From assembly GCF_000372725.1 (NCBI RefSeq), contig NW_005199926.1, forward strand, positions 546,778 to 610,777: DNA of 64,000 nucleotides, read 5' to 3'. How positions within the stretch are numbered: the first letter of the stretch is position 1; the number at the start of each line of letters is the position of its first letter. This document shows, piece by piece, positions 23,201 to 34,240 of this stretch. The notes below the pieces were generated by a model. The model was not told the DNA's origin, made no database searches, and saw nothing but the letters and a program-made list of their open reading frames with translations. The translations under genes were made by a program, and so were the position numbers. This DNA comes from Emiliania huxleyi CCMP1516. Lineage: Eukaryota > Haptophyta > Isochrysidales > Noelaerhabdaceae.

Positions 23201-23345
23201 GGGCGAGGTCTCCATTTTTGGAAGCGTACACCGCAGCGTAACCTGCCGCTCCGAGGGCGCCGAGAAAAGCGAGAAGGAAGAGGCAGTCGGTGCAGCGTCG
23301 CGGCCTGTCCTCTGGGAGCTTGGACCTCGAGGGCTGCTCCATCAT
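20295..23345 (-). CDS. Choline-transporter-like protein (SLC44/CTL)
   Basis: Exons 23345-23175, 23089-22846, 22781-22336, 22207-21920, 21575-21418 and 21282-20295 join in frame to about 764 residues. Diagnostic parts: an N-terminal RRCTDCLFLLAFLGALGAAG helix followed by ASKNGDLARVLYGQDYM and ADLCGQDN, which is the CTL start; a Cys-rich loop (CLDEC, CTGKYASG, CFPPYPTTRVLQMC); VLAGCSAVALLVGFAWLLLI; LLLVAIVVSIWLVVFV; RYHAGSIAAGSLLITTLKLI; and CCISCCLKCVEKSLEALSRYAYAQM, a family signature. CTL proteins move choline or related substrates across membranes. Introns 1 and 2 fit GC-AG. The last intron (21283-21417) also fits GC-AG but is a multiple of three without stops, so it may be retained. The second intron removes what would otherwise look like a frameshift. 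The N gap lies inside intron 4. Confidence 0.88.
21628..21727. other. Assembly gap (100 N)
   Basis: One hundred undetermined bases inside an intron of the SLC44 gene, flanked by GGGT-rich simple sequence. The round number marks a scaffold join of unknown true size. Confidence 0.99.
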
Positions 23346-23554
23346 CCGATGGCAGAGGAGCGGAGGGAATTAGTAGCTGTGTGGCCCAGCCGCCCCTTCG
23401 TAGAGAGCAAAATCAGAGCGCCGTCTCAGTTTGGTTTCTTTTTTTGAGTTTGCCTTCGATGTTAGGAAACAAAGCAAGGCGGACATGGCATATCGTGTCT
23501 TTTTTTGAAAGAGAACAAACACCAAAAGCTTAGTCGCGCTTCGGTGGTTATATT

Positions 23555-23903
23555 TCAGGACTTCCCCCGATCGGTCTCGTCGTCGTCGTCCATCGTGAAC
23601 CCGGCGGTTGCACCCAGTGCCAGTCTGCCGGGGCCACGGCCGCGCCCCGCGAATCCGCCGCGGCCGCCGCCCCTCGCCATCCCCATGCTCAGCCCCAAGC
23701 TCATCCTCGCCTACGGTGCAGGGCGCTCGCCACCTCAGGCGACAGCGGTGAAGCTCCTCCTCTCACCGGCAGCCTTGCCACCTTCGCTGGCGCTGGCGCG
23801 GGCGGCGGCACAGCGCTCGCGGCGGCGAGAGAGGCGCCGTCAGCGGCGGGCACGGCGGGCACGGCGGGCGCGACGGGGCCGGGCGCAGCGGGGACGTCGT
23901 TCG

Positions 23904-23934
<31 letters not shown>

Positions 23935-25692
23935 AGCGGCGGCGGCGGCGGCGGCGGCGGCGGCAGCCATCGCCGGGTCCTCCTTCTCCCTGCGCTTCTT
24001 TGGCTTTGTGTCCTTGGCCCTCGCGCGAAGGGCCTTGTCCGCCTCGCGCATCTCCTTGAAACGCTTCTTGTGGTGGTGGTCGTACGAGGAGAGGTGGTTC
24101 TCCCACTCCGTCACCTTTGGGCACGGCTTTCCGAGGGTCACACGAGCCGAGGAGAGGAGAGCGGTCCCCCGGCGGGGGAGGTGGTCTACGCGCTGTCGCG
24201 ACGTTCACCTTGTGGTACTGCTTGTCGCACACCTCGCAGTAGAAGCACGAGACCTCCGCCTCGCGCGCCGCCTTGATGGCGCCCTGCCGCTCGTTCTCTG
24301 CGATTCGCGCCGCCGCCTCGCCGTCGCTCTCGGCAAGGATCCGCTCGCTCATGCTCGCCTTGGGGCGTGAGGACGCGGGCTCTGAGGCGGCGCATGCAGC
24401 TCCGTGCGTGGCCAGAGCGTGGAGGGCGATCAATACCAGCCCCAAGCGCGTGGATGCGATGGGGAGACCGCCGGGTGCGTTGATTCGCGGGAGGGATGCC
24501 GCCGGCTGCGTGTGATCGCATGATGCATGGTTGGGAGGCTCGCCTTGCGCGTCTCGGTCGCCTGCCGCGCCTGCGCCGCGTACTCGCTCTCTTTGCCCAG
24601 CCTGCCGGGCTCACGGGGGTGAGAGCGGGCAGCCCGGCCCACGGGCGAGCCCCGGGGGGGGGGGGGGTGTCACCCCGACGTAGCCCCAAAGTACTGCGCG
24701 CGCAGCGCCACCGGCTCGAGGCGGCCGTCAGACTTTCGGCCGAGTCCCTTGCCGCTCTGCGGCGGGGGCGGCGGAAGGGTGGCGGCGGTGGTGGAGTGGC
24801 GGCGGCGGGGGCGGCGGCGCGGGTGGTGTGGTGGCTGCTGTGGCGACAGTGTGGTGGCTGTGGTGGCTGTGGCGGCGGTGGCGGCGGTGGCGGCTGTGTA
24901 CCTCCCACCCGAGCTTGAGAAGGAGCAGGTGCCCTCTGTTCCACGCGGGCAGCGGCCGCTCGAGCGAGGCCTGGCTCACGCCCGTGTCGTCGAACGACTG
25001 CCGCAGCGCCTGGTCCGTCCCGCCGCCCGCCGCCAGCCGCCGGTCCTCCTCGCCCGCCAGTGCCTCCCAGTCGCTGTCGCGCGCCGCGAGGGCGGCAGCC
25101 ACGGACCCGCTCGCAAAGCGCGCCGCCAGGCCACCGAGCCCGCCCTCCACGTCCTGCCACCGCTGATACACCGTCGCCCGCATCTCGCCACCGCTGGCTG
25201 CGGCCGCCGCCGGCGCCACGGAAACAGGCAAGGGCGGCGGCGGCTGCCGCTGCAGCAGCTGCGGCGGCGTAGGAAGCGGTGGTGGCGGCGGCTGCTCGTC
25301 GAGTGCGGCAGTTTGCGGCGGCGTTGAAGAGAAGCGCGACGGCGCCGTGGCGCTGCCGGAGGGGGGCGGCGCCGCAGAGAATCGCGACCGTGGCAGCTCT
25401 GGAGGCCTGCGCCTGCTGCCGCTCCGGCTGCGCCTGCGCTCCCCGCTGCGGCTGCGGCTGCGGCTCCGGCTGCGGCGCCAGCGCCGCCGGTCCCGGGCAC
25501 GCCTGCTGCTGCTTCGGCTGCGGCTCCGCTCGTTGCGGCTGCGGCTGCGGCTGCGCCTGTCTCGGCGACCGTGCCGCTGCGGCTCCGCTCGTTGCGGCTG
25601 CGGCTGCGGCTGCGCCTGTCTCGGCGACCGTGCCGCTGCGGCGGGCTGCGCTCGCGATCGCGGCCGCGCTCTCGGCTGCGTGAGCTCGACAT
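23555..25692 (-). CDS. GPATCH8-like G-patch/zinc-finger protein, copy A (probably frameshifted)
   Basis: Multi-exon gene. The N-terminal exon encodes an arginine/serine-rich (RS) domain starting MSSSRSRERGRDRERSPP, then a Pro/Ala region and HLLLLKLGWE. An intron follows, then SGKGLGRKSDGRLEPV; together these form a G-patch. Later exons give KESEYAAQARQATETRK and a C2H2-type finger FYCEVCDKQY...WENHLSSYDHHHKKR, interrupted by an intron, as in GPATCH8/ZNF804-type RNA-binding or splicing-related proteins. A poly-Ala run and an RGG-like tail ending DDDDETDRGKS follow, with the stop at 23555-23557. In this copy a 59-bp tandem duplication (25529-25646) shifts the RS exon out of frame with the G-patch; the second copy is intact. 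Confidence 0.7.
25529..25646. repeat. 59-bp tandem duplication in RS exon
   Basis: The unit beginning CTCGTTGCGG occurs at 25529 and again at 25588, and only once in the other copy (near 41840). 59 is not a multiple of three, so the RS-domain frame is broken in this copy unless spliced out. Confidence 0.85.
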
Positions 25693-25735
25693 CTAGCGCG
25701 CACGCCCTTCAAGTGCCTCTTAGGGCCTCTTAGAC

Positions 25736-28293
25736 CTACTCTCACCGCGCTTTTGGGCCAGAGAAATATCTCACTCCAGTCCAACTGCCCCCAAACAAGC
25801 CACCAAACACAGCGCCCGCAGGAGCAGGAGAACTAGGAGAGCGCAACCAGTAGGAGGCCCGCGCCTGCCCCCGTGCCGCCGGGTGCAACAACCTGTCCTA
25901 TACGAGAGGGGAATCCCTGGGACCCTGTCGTGTGGGTGAACCCTGCCCAGCCCCCCTCCGTCCGATTCGCGATGCGCTCCCCGCTCCCGTTCCCCTGTGT
26001 CCCTGATCGTCCTTACAAGATCCTGCTCGTGCAGGTGGGGACCATGTCCTTCTCCCACCCCTTGTTTGGTGTGTCCGTGATATTTATTTATTTTATTTAA
26101 ACAAACCACGCGCCGCGCCGGCGGATCTGTGAGAGTGGCAGGGGGCTCTCGCATGAGTCGGAGGAACCCCCTGCGACGTGCGCCTTTCTCCAGCGTTTCC
26201 GAGTCCGCCACCAACCACCATGCGAGTCACGCGCTGTGGGGGTAGCGAGTCGGTTGTGCGGTTTTCATGCCGCGGGCGCCACACACAGCGCCACACACCG
26301 GCGTCGTCCGTCCGTCGATCGAAGAAAAGGTCGTATAATCTCGAATATCGCCTCATTCCTGCTGCCGCCCCCGCTCAGCCGTCCGACCCGCCATCCAGTG
26401 CCCTTCCGTTCTGCCGTTCTGCCACCGTGCCGCCGCTTCCCCGCCTCGTCACCCTCCCGTCGCCTTACTCACTTGCCGCTCGCTCGCCGCTCGCGCCCGA
26501 CTTTCTACTTCCTCGCGATCCGAACCGCTGCCACCCTCGCCTCACCCCTCGCCCCCGATAGCCGTTTGACCCGCCGCCCAATGCTCCGCCGTTCGCTGCC
26601 GTGGTCTGCCGTCGTGCCGCCGTTCCTTACCGTGCCGCTCCTTCCTCCGTGCCGCGCCGCCCTTGCCGTTTAGCCCGCCGTCCCCCCTGCCTTCCGTTAC
26701 CGCCGTGCCGCCGTACCGCCTACCTGCCGTCCGTTGCCGCCGTGGCCGCCTTACCACCGACCCTTACCGTGCCACGCCGCCTTCACACACACACCTGACT
26801 TCTTGCTCGACCGAGTTTGCGTTGAGGAGCGAACCGAGCCGCTGGTGTGTCCCGCAGCGGCCTCGCTGGGCCAGAAAGTCGGCCCGCGAGTGCTCCGCAG
26901 CAGCCTCGCTGGGCCAGAACATCGGCCCGCGAGGTGGATGCTAGCATGAGCCCGATGCGTCGCAGTGCTCTTGCGTTTCGGCGGTAGTGATCTGATCACC
27001 CGAATACCACGTCGGATCGCTCCTCATCGCAAACCCTGTCAGCAGTTCACCTTCGAGTACGTACTACATACACTGAAAATAACCCCGAGAAACCCGTCGG
27101 CGGTCGGGGCACTCCTCATCGCAAACCCTGTCAGCAGTCCTCCTCCGGGAATGTACGTATCTAAGAGCCACATACAACGAGAGAGAGAGACCTCTCTCCC
27201 TTTTCTCCCAGTAAGCTAAAAGTACGTACAACGAGAGAGAGAGCTACAAGTACGTACAACGAGAAATGAGAGGGAGAGGCCCAGGTCTCCCCCGCAACGC
27301 TCGACTCGTTGCGATCATCCCCCCGAGGACCCCGGTAGTCCGCCCCGACCGGAAGGCCCCCGCACCCGGGGGGTCCCGGCGGGGGGCACCATGATCGTCC
27401 GGAGGGACGCGGCCTAGGACGCGGCCCTCCGTAGGTCGGTCCGTACACAGAAACAGGGTACGAACCGGGCGAGGGCTGGGAGGGCTTTGGCACCGCCTAC
27501 GCCTACCTGCACATGGGCTTGGCCGCCGCGCAGAACGGCACGACGATCGCCCAAACCAAGCCCCAATTCGGGCGTCAACGAGCTGCTCAACCCGTGCATT
27601 CAGGCCGTCATGACGACGGCGGACACGATCTTCACGACGCCGCTCCGCCCGCCCGATTCAGATGTCTGCTTCAGCGGAATGTAGACGTGGATGTCGCGCT
27701 AGACCGGGTCCACCGTACTTGTATGGCACCCTCGCGTCGCATGCACGCATGCACCATGCAGTCCTCCAACCCGTTTCGTTCGTTTTTTGTTTCGTTCGTA
27801 GCGTGACAAATCAAGGCATGTGAACTCTCACAGACCAGCGCACAGCGCCATAGGCCGTATTTTATTCTCAATAACAAGGCTGTGAATCAAACAGAGCCAA
27901 GAGTCATGTTGTGGTCGCGCCGTGAATTCACACTGTTTTACGGCCTTTGCCGCTGTCGTGGCACACAAAACAAATCTCTGTCGTGGACGGCGAAGAAGCC
28001 GCCGTGGTACAACCCGAGCACGCCCCACGCGTGTGGCCACATCCGGGCTCCAGGCTCCACCAACCTCCACAGAACACAACTCGATGACATTCCGCCTCTA
28101 CTCTACTCTCTACTGTGAACGAATAAAAAACCCAGGCGTTTTTTCTCTGCCGTCTGACTATACCCCCCCCCCCACCACCACCACCACCAGGCGTTACAAA
28201 GGATTTATTTATTTCAATCCAGCGCAGAACCCACAGCACCAACCAACCAACCTGCCAACCACCACAACTGACTGAAGAAGGTAAGAGAAAACG
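25736..28293. other. Spacer between A and B without a clear gene
   Basis: About 26100-26180 resembles 42050-42135 in the other spacer; the rest is unlike it. 26340-26800 is a pyrimidine-rich CCGCC/CCGTT-type tract. A possible gene fragment lies at 27440-27684: FGTAYAYLHMGLAAAQNGTT is followed in another frame by GVNELLNPCIQAVMTTADTI, suggesting a frameshifted remnant of an unknown gene. A copy of the CCCAGTAAGCTAAAAGTACG repeat (also near 8209) lies at about 27210. Confidence 0.45.
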
Positions 28294-28479
28294 CTCTATT
28301 ACTGGACACCAGGCGGTTGCATGGGTGGCAAGAGCCGTTGATGAGACGGTCACACACAGGCGGTCACAAGAAGGCGGGAAGGAATCCGGTAACCCGAAAC
28401 GGCCGTCAGAACTTCCGCACGCGCCTCGGTTCGATTGGCCACTGCGTGTCTGCGCGACTCGGGAGCTGTCGGTGTAGCC

Positions 28480-30442
28480 ATGCAAGCGGTTATCGATCCC
28501 ACCAGGGCAAAGCGGAGCTCGGTCGGGGCCATGGGCGTCGAGGCGCTCAGGAGCTCTGTGGTCGGCCTCAGCAGGCAATCCCGCCGCAGCATGTCCGTCC
28601 AAGAGGGCAGGACGCACAAAGGTCACCTGCGCCCGCCAAGGAGCTAGCCAGCTCAAAATTTGCACCAGTTACTTCCCTCCAATCTGTCTGTTCAGGCGGC
28701 GAGCCGCGCAGATCGTACTCGGCCCCTGCCCGATGCTCGGATTCGGTACATCCTGAGCCTGAGCCCGAGACAAGCGAGCGGTCGCCGCTGTGCTCTCCCG
28801 GCCGAGCAGTCCGTATTGCGCCCGACATCAAAGCTGGGCCCGCCTTTGATCCTGCCAACCACCGCATTGCTATTTGGGCATTTGGGTCCCGTGGCGACGT
28901 ACAGCCCTATGTAGCGTTGTGCGTTGCACTGCAGGAGGCCGGCTACGACGTGATGCTAATCCTGTACGCGGACTGTGTGTCGGTCAGACGGTGTAGATGC
29001 CCGCCGTAAGAACGGCCATCCCAGCTAGGCCTCCCCCATCGGGGGTCCCCATCGTCCGAGTGCATGCGTCAGGTGGCCGAGCATTGGGGCGTCAAGAAGA
29101 CTCACGCCATCCCATTTGAACTGGGCGCAATGCTGCGGAACGAGGCCGTCGCCAAGAACCTCTGGGCAGGCACGCGTCTACCGCCTCGGGCGCTGATTGC
29201 GGCCGGTATGCTCGCAGTCTTAGTCGGAGCTGTGCGGTAATAGGCAAGCTCCTCAAGCTCAAGAAGGCAATCGAAGAGCTGCACAACTGGGAGGCTGAGT
29301 TTGACGAGCTGCACTCCGTCAGGGAGGCGGTCGTGGCCTTTTGCCCGACGCTTCTGATCTCGACCGCAACCGTGTCGACGGTGGCGTGCTGCTTGACCGA
29401 GAAGCTCGGAATTCCTCACATCCTCACCTACCTGCAGCCGGCGCACCCGTCTCGCCAGTATTTCCCAGTCATGTTGGAATGGCTTTTGTCGACGACGAGG
29501 CTGGGCTTCCTCGCCCGCCTTCGATGCCTCAACGGCATCGGCCACTCTCTGATCACTCTCGGGGGTGCGCGTTGGAGCGTAGACCATCCGCAGGCGTGGT
29601 GGGTGGAGAAGGCGCTCGACCTGAAGCCGGCCGCGACCAGAAAGCAGCTCGTCGAGATGTGGTACCGGCCTCCCTGTCCCGTCTTGCTGTTCGTCTCGTC
29701 GCACCTCTTCCCGCGGCCGAGCGACTGGGACGACATGATTCAGCAACCAGGCCCACTCACCGTCAAGGAGGACGCCGTCGAGCCAGCCGAGGACCTTCGC
29801 GCCTTTGTGGAGGCCAAGGCGGAGCCGCCCATCTACATCGGCTGGGGCTCGATGGTGTGTCGCTCCGCCACCTTCATGACCGAGCTCGCCTGCCGTGCCA
29901 TCTGGCTGGCAAATGCGCGCGGTGTCGTGCTCGGCGGTTGGGCGAAGCTGAGCGTAGATGCGCTGGACCGCAGTAAGGCGGACTTCGCGAATCTGAAGGC
30001 GTACGTCGACGCGAATGTCTTCTTTGTGCCGCCCGCCGCGGCGTGCCCCCACGAGTGGCTCTTCCGTCGCTGCAAGCTGACGGTCCACCATGGGGGCGCC
30101 GGCACCATGGTCGCCGCTGTGCGCGCGGGCCGCCCTACCATCATCACTCCGGTCGCCTTTGATCAGCACGTTCACGCGAGGTGGGTGTCCCGGATCGGCT
30201 GCGGCAGAGGCACCAGCGCGCTGGGGCGCGTCACTCCCAAGGAGCTCCTGGGCGCAATCAAGAAGTGCAACTCCACCGAAATGGTGGAGACCGCGAAGAG
30301 GATCGGGGAACTCGTCCGATCGGAGAACGGCGTGGAGTCCAGCGTCAAGATGATCGGCAGCTACTTGGAGTCGCAAGTGGAGACGGGTCGGTGGAAAGAG
30401 ATGTTTGAGCAGCGGTGGACGAGCCTGCGCCGCCAGAAGTAA
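28480..30442 (+). CDS. Sterol glucosyltransferase-like (GT28/UGT80), copy B
   Basis: Exons 28480-28621, 28696-28982, 29061-29205 and 29244-30442 join in frame to about 590 residues; all introns are GT-AG and the third is only 38 nt. The enzyme family moves glucose from UDP-glucose to membrane sterols. Evidence: the acceptor-side motif AFGSRGDVQPYVAL (GSRGDVQP near 111-118), PIYIGWGSM, and the donor-site block PHEWLFRRCKLTVHHGGAGT (HHGGAGT near 473-479) followed by AGRPTIITPVAFDQ, as in ATG26/UGT80. The first exon is basic and serine-rich. No membrane segment; the family is peripheral on membranes. The second-exon donor could shift by a few bases. It is about 1.2 kb from, and convergent with, the minus-strand K+ channel gene. 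Confidence 0.88.
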
Positions 30443-30920
30443 CAGGACTGGGAGGAGGACGCTGGGCACCACAGAGGACGCGCGAGACGAACAGTCCAAC
30501 TTAATACGAGTCACGTGAGGTGTGTTTGACAACGTTCTCCCATCTTGGCTGCGCTGCTCGAGGGGGCAACTTGCAAAAGCGTGAGTGCCGTCAGAGCCCC
30601 ACCGGGGTCAGCGAGCGGGCGGGGAGAGTCTCGAGAGACGAGAGTGGAGTCTGGAGAGAGAGGCAGCAGCCCCTTGGAGTGTGAAGATCCGCAGGACTGG
30701 AGCGAAAAAAAGCAAGCGAGTGGAGAGGCAGGGAGGGTGTTATCGTGTGTGCACACTGGAGACACTTCTCTGGAGACAGCGCGGACAGCTCAAAGACTAC
30801 AGACACTCTGGAGTGCGTTGGGGCCTGCAGTCCTCATTCACATTCACCCACGCGCTCACAAGGCGTGATTTTTTAAGTTCTCAAGGCCACGATCGAGCTG
30901 ATCCCGTCCGCGCTCTCTCT

Positions 30921-31433
30921 GTAATCAGGCCGAGAGTACCAGGGAGGAGGGGAGAAGAGCCCAGGGTGGGGAGAGGAGAAGAGCCTAGGGAGGGGGGAGG
31001 AGAAGAGCCCAAGGCGGCCTCCCTCTCCCTCCCCTCCCACCGGGCCTCCCTCTCCCTCTCCTCCCACCGGGCCTCCCTCTCCCCCTCCTCCCGCCAAGCA
31101 CCGACAGTCTCGAGGGGCCAGCCGCTGGGGGAACCACCTCCGAAGGGGGGGTGGACGTACGCCGGCGGCATGAGGGCTTCAACCACACAGCTACCAAGGG
31201 AACGCGACCCACACAAAGCACCAAAGTTAGGCATACCCCCCGGCGCAGTGTCCCCCGCTATGTGTCGCCGTTTGTCGGGGCACGCTATCCTGTGCAGTCA
31301 GGGCAAGTGGGGGCGGGGTGGAGTGCCCAGGCCAGATGCCCTGGGATTTCTCTGCCCAGTCCGGGGGTGCGTCGAACCTTCCATCACCCTGCGGGAACGT
31401 CCGGGTGTTGGAAGTAAAGATATATTACTTTTT
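30921..31433 (+). mobile_element. Non-autonomous dispersed element, copy 2 (absent from B')
   Basis: 513 bp of the same family as 2855-3369. It lies between CTCTCT repeats (30915-30920 and 31434-31439). At the matching place in the other copy (about 48650) the sequence runs on without the element and with a single repeat, so this is a clean filled site against an empty site. The duplication is within a CT run, so its exact length is ambiguous. Confidence 0.85.
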
Positions 31434-31600
31434 CTCTCTATAAACTATAACTATTTTCCGACCGCCTCGCCATGCCGTATCCCGCGCCTGTGAAGAGGCT
31501 CCCGCCGTTATGATTTTATCTCTCCAGTGTCTGCTATCCTTGTGGGGATGGCAACGGCGCCACGCCGCCGGCGCAACGCGCGCCACCGCCCGCGCCATTG

Positions 31601-32989
31601 TCACTCGCCGCTCGCGGCGCGCAAATAGGTGTTGCTCGTCATCAGCTTGGAGAGGCCAGTCATGCCGAGCTGCGCCATCGCCTGGTACGACTCGAGCTGC
31701 GCGCGCGCCACGTCTGCGCCCTCCGAGTCGCTGGCGTCGAGCGTGGCGAGTGCGCGTCCGAAGAGCTGATTCACCGCCTCCTCCTCCTCCTCGCACAGCG
31801 CGACGAGCTCGCGCAGCGTCGCGCCGGCGCCAAACGTGTTGTGCAGCAGCATCGCGTCGCTGACCGCCTTCTTGGCCGCCTGCTTGCGCTTGTACTCGTC
31901 GTACACCTCCGGAGGGAGGGGCGGTAACGGCGATCGGCTATCTCCCGACTACGTCTGACTGTGCACTTTGGGTACAACCCGGCTATACCTGTACCTCCGC
32001 CATATGTGGGCCGCATCTGGGCCGCATCGAGGCTAGATCTGGGCTAGATCTCGGCTACACCTCGGAAAAGTTGGTACCGATGATGGTGATTGGCATCGCA
32101 AGCGTCAGGACACCTGTGCGACGAGGGCCCGACCCGTCGCCCGGGCGGGCGGCGGGCGGCGGGCGGCGGGGCGCGCGGCGGCGCCTGCGAACATTGCAAC
32201 GGTGGCCACAACCTTGCCCCCCGCCTCCACCGGGAAGGTATCGCCGTACCCGACGGTGGTCATCGTCACGACGGCCCACCAGAAGGTGGAGGGGATGGAG
32301 GGGAAGGGCGACACGGAGCCGTCGGAGCGGACGAACGCCCCGTTCACCAAGACGCCGCGCTCTGCGTACCAGAGCAGCGCCGAAAAGATGAGCACGGCGA
32401 CCGAGACGAGGACGACGAGCATCTTGAGCCCCTCGGCGCTCTTCGAGATCGCCTTGGCGAAGAGCTGCAGCTCGGTCGAGTGGCGAAGCAGCCGCATCAG
32501 CCGCACGACTCGCATGACTCGCAGGACGCCTCCTGCGCCGCTCGCGCCGCCGTGTGAGGAGAGGTAGAGCTCGAGGTAGAAGGGGAGGATGGCGGCGAGG
32601 TCGATCAGGTTCATCGGCTCGACGAGGAAGGTGAGCCGCGACCCCTTCTCGTGGACGAGCAGGCGCAGCAGGTACTCGAGTGTGAAGATTGCGACGACAG
32701 TGTACTCTGCGTCGGCAGCAAAGGCGGGGTACCAGTCGCTGCTGCGCGACCACTCCGTGGAGGAGACGACGAAGGTGGTGGTCGACACGACGATAGCGAT
32801 CACCACCACCCACGAGACCACCCACGCGGCGGTCGACGAGGACGGCTCGTTCAGGAGGAGGTTCAGCTGCCGCCGCGCGCGGCCGAGCGGCGTGGTGGGC
32901 GGAGGCAGGGCCCAGACGGACCCGCGGGCGGAGGAGGCGCTGACGGAGCGCGTGTTGGGCTCCGGCTGCTTGTCCAAGAGCGTGTCCAT
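31601..32989 (-). CDS. Voltage-gated potassium channel, copy B
   Basis: Exons 32989-32185, 32113-32061 and 31906-31601 join in frame to 387 residues. It is a six-segment channel of the plasma or internal membrane. S1 is near 55-75, S2 near 95-112, S3 near 125-140; S4 (VLRVMRVVRLMRLLRH) has five arginines spaced by three; the pore has TMTTVGYGD (selectivity filter 245-250); S6 reads GGKVVATVAMFAG|VLTLAMPITIIGTNF. The C-terminus is short and alpha-helical, without a cyclic-nucleotide domain. Intron 1 (32114-32184) fits only GC-AG and restores S6 exactly; intron 2 (31907-32060) is GT-AG with the same 8 bp (GAGGTGTA) at both ends. No T1 tetramerisation domain is seen. Confidence 0.92.
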
Positions 32990-34240
32990 GGGAGACGTGA
33001 GGGGGGTAGAGCGTCGAGATGAGCAACGCGGGCAGAAGAAACAGACCCCGCGCAGTCCGCCACCTCGTCCTGGAGAGACAGAGAAGTTGTTATGTTGGGA
33101 TGGGCGACGCACGAACACAAAGGCACAGTGCGCACCCCGCCCCGCTCGCAGGTCGTGCATCACACAGGTGAAGAGAAGCTCTCACAGGTGGACTGTGTGT
33201 CTGAGTCTGTGTGCCTCCTCGGGGTTTGTAGTCGCGACAGACTACCCGTGGCTTGGGCGGGCACTTTTGGTGGTGGTGCGCAGCGCCACCGGCGCCGCGT
33301 CGGAGTGGCGGCCGCCACTCGCGTGGTGCGTTGCGGCCTCTCCGGAGAGCCCCCGTCACCACCGGCGGCCGCCTTCAACTCCCCGAGCGGGGCCGGCTGG
33401 GGGCCGGCTGGACACCGGCACGATCGGCAATTCCCTGCGCGCCTTGCGTAGGGCCACAGCCCCTGGGCCAGCTTGCTGTGGGAACCACCTCAAGGCCGGC
33501 GCATGCGCCGGCGATGGACTGACCCAGCAGCTCAAGGGCTCGCACTCTCCTCACCACCACCGCGCGCGCGCGCTGCAGCAGGAGTGCCGCAGCCGCACTG
33601 CGACAATATGCCGCACTGCGACAATATGCCGCAGCTGCACCGCTTCTCCTGGACAGCCATCGAGTACTCGATGGTCCACTCCGATGGCGCGGTCAGCACC
33701 GCGCCGAATCTCTTCTGAGAGCCGGCGCGGATCGCGGACGGATGCGGCTCAAGGCTCTGCCGGCGGGTCTGTGGCCTGGCGCCTGCTAGACTGCGGGTCC
33801 AAATATACCCCGGCCTCGCGCGCGCCACCGCCCCCGGCGCGGGGTGGGATATCAGTTCGTGAGTTCTGTGTCCCCGTCCCTGTGCTCCACCTTCTTCTCC
33901 CGTGTCAGTCCCTGAGAACCCCATTATGTAGCGCCACCTCGTGAGCTGTCCTGTGAGCTGCGTGCTGTGTGTCCAGCAGTCCGGACCCGGTGCTAAGGCC
34001 GGTGACAGTGTGCCTCGTGTCGGCTCCCGAGCCAATCGTGTGCAGCGTGTGTGTGCGTGTGGGCCCGTCCTCCATGCTTGGAGGTGTGTAAGACTCACTG
34101 ACTGACAGACTAGCGTAGCACGACTCGGGTTTTCTTCTTGTCTTTTTGGGGCGAGAGGCTTCGGGATGGTCGGCTTCGAGTCGGTGTAGCTCGCGGCAGC
34201 CTGGCAAGGCGGTAAAGGAAGGGCGACCCGCGCGCAGGGG
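32990..34240. other. Spacer; possible upstream exon of next gene
   Basis: Between divergent genes. At about 33640-33717 the plus strand reads FSWTAIEYSMVHSDGAVSTAPNLF, which looks like real protein and could be an upstream exon of the propeller/EGF gene, whose present start lacks a signal peptide. CGACAATATGCCGCACTG is tandemly repeated near 33600. The same sequence is at 50204-51478. Confidence 0.4.

Larger units (their letters stand above)
23430..25735. repeat. Segmental repeat unit A
   Basis: Nearly identical to 39760-41975, with small indels in low-complexity runs and one 59-bp tandem duplication unique to this copy. It holds the GPATCH8-like gene. Similarity fades beyond about 25735. 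Confidence 0.95.

Noticed and set aside
29102..30532. Long minus-strand frame of 476 codons opposite the glucosyltransferase
   Set aside because: It is a codon-bias shadow: the plus-strand frame carries conserved motifs, the minus one only low-information Arg/Leu/His text. The same shadow occurs in the second copy.
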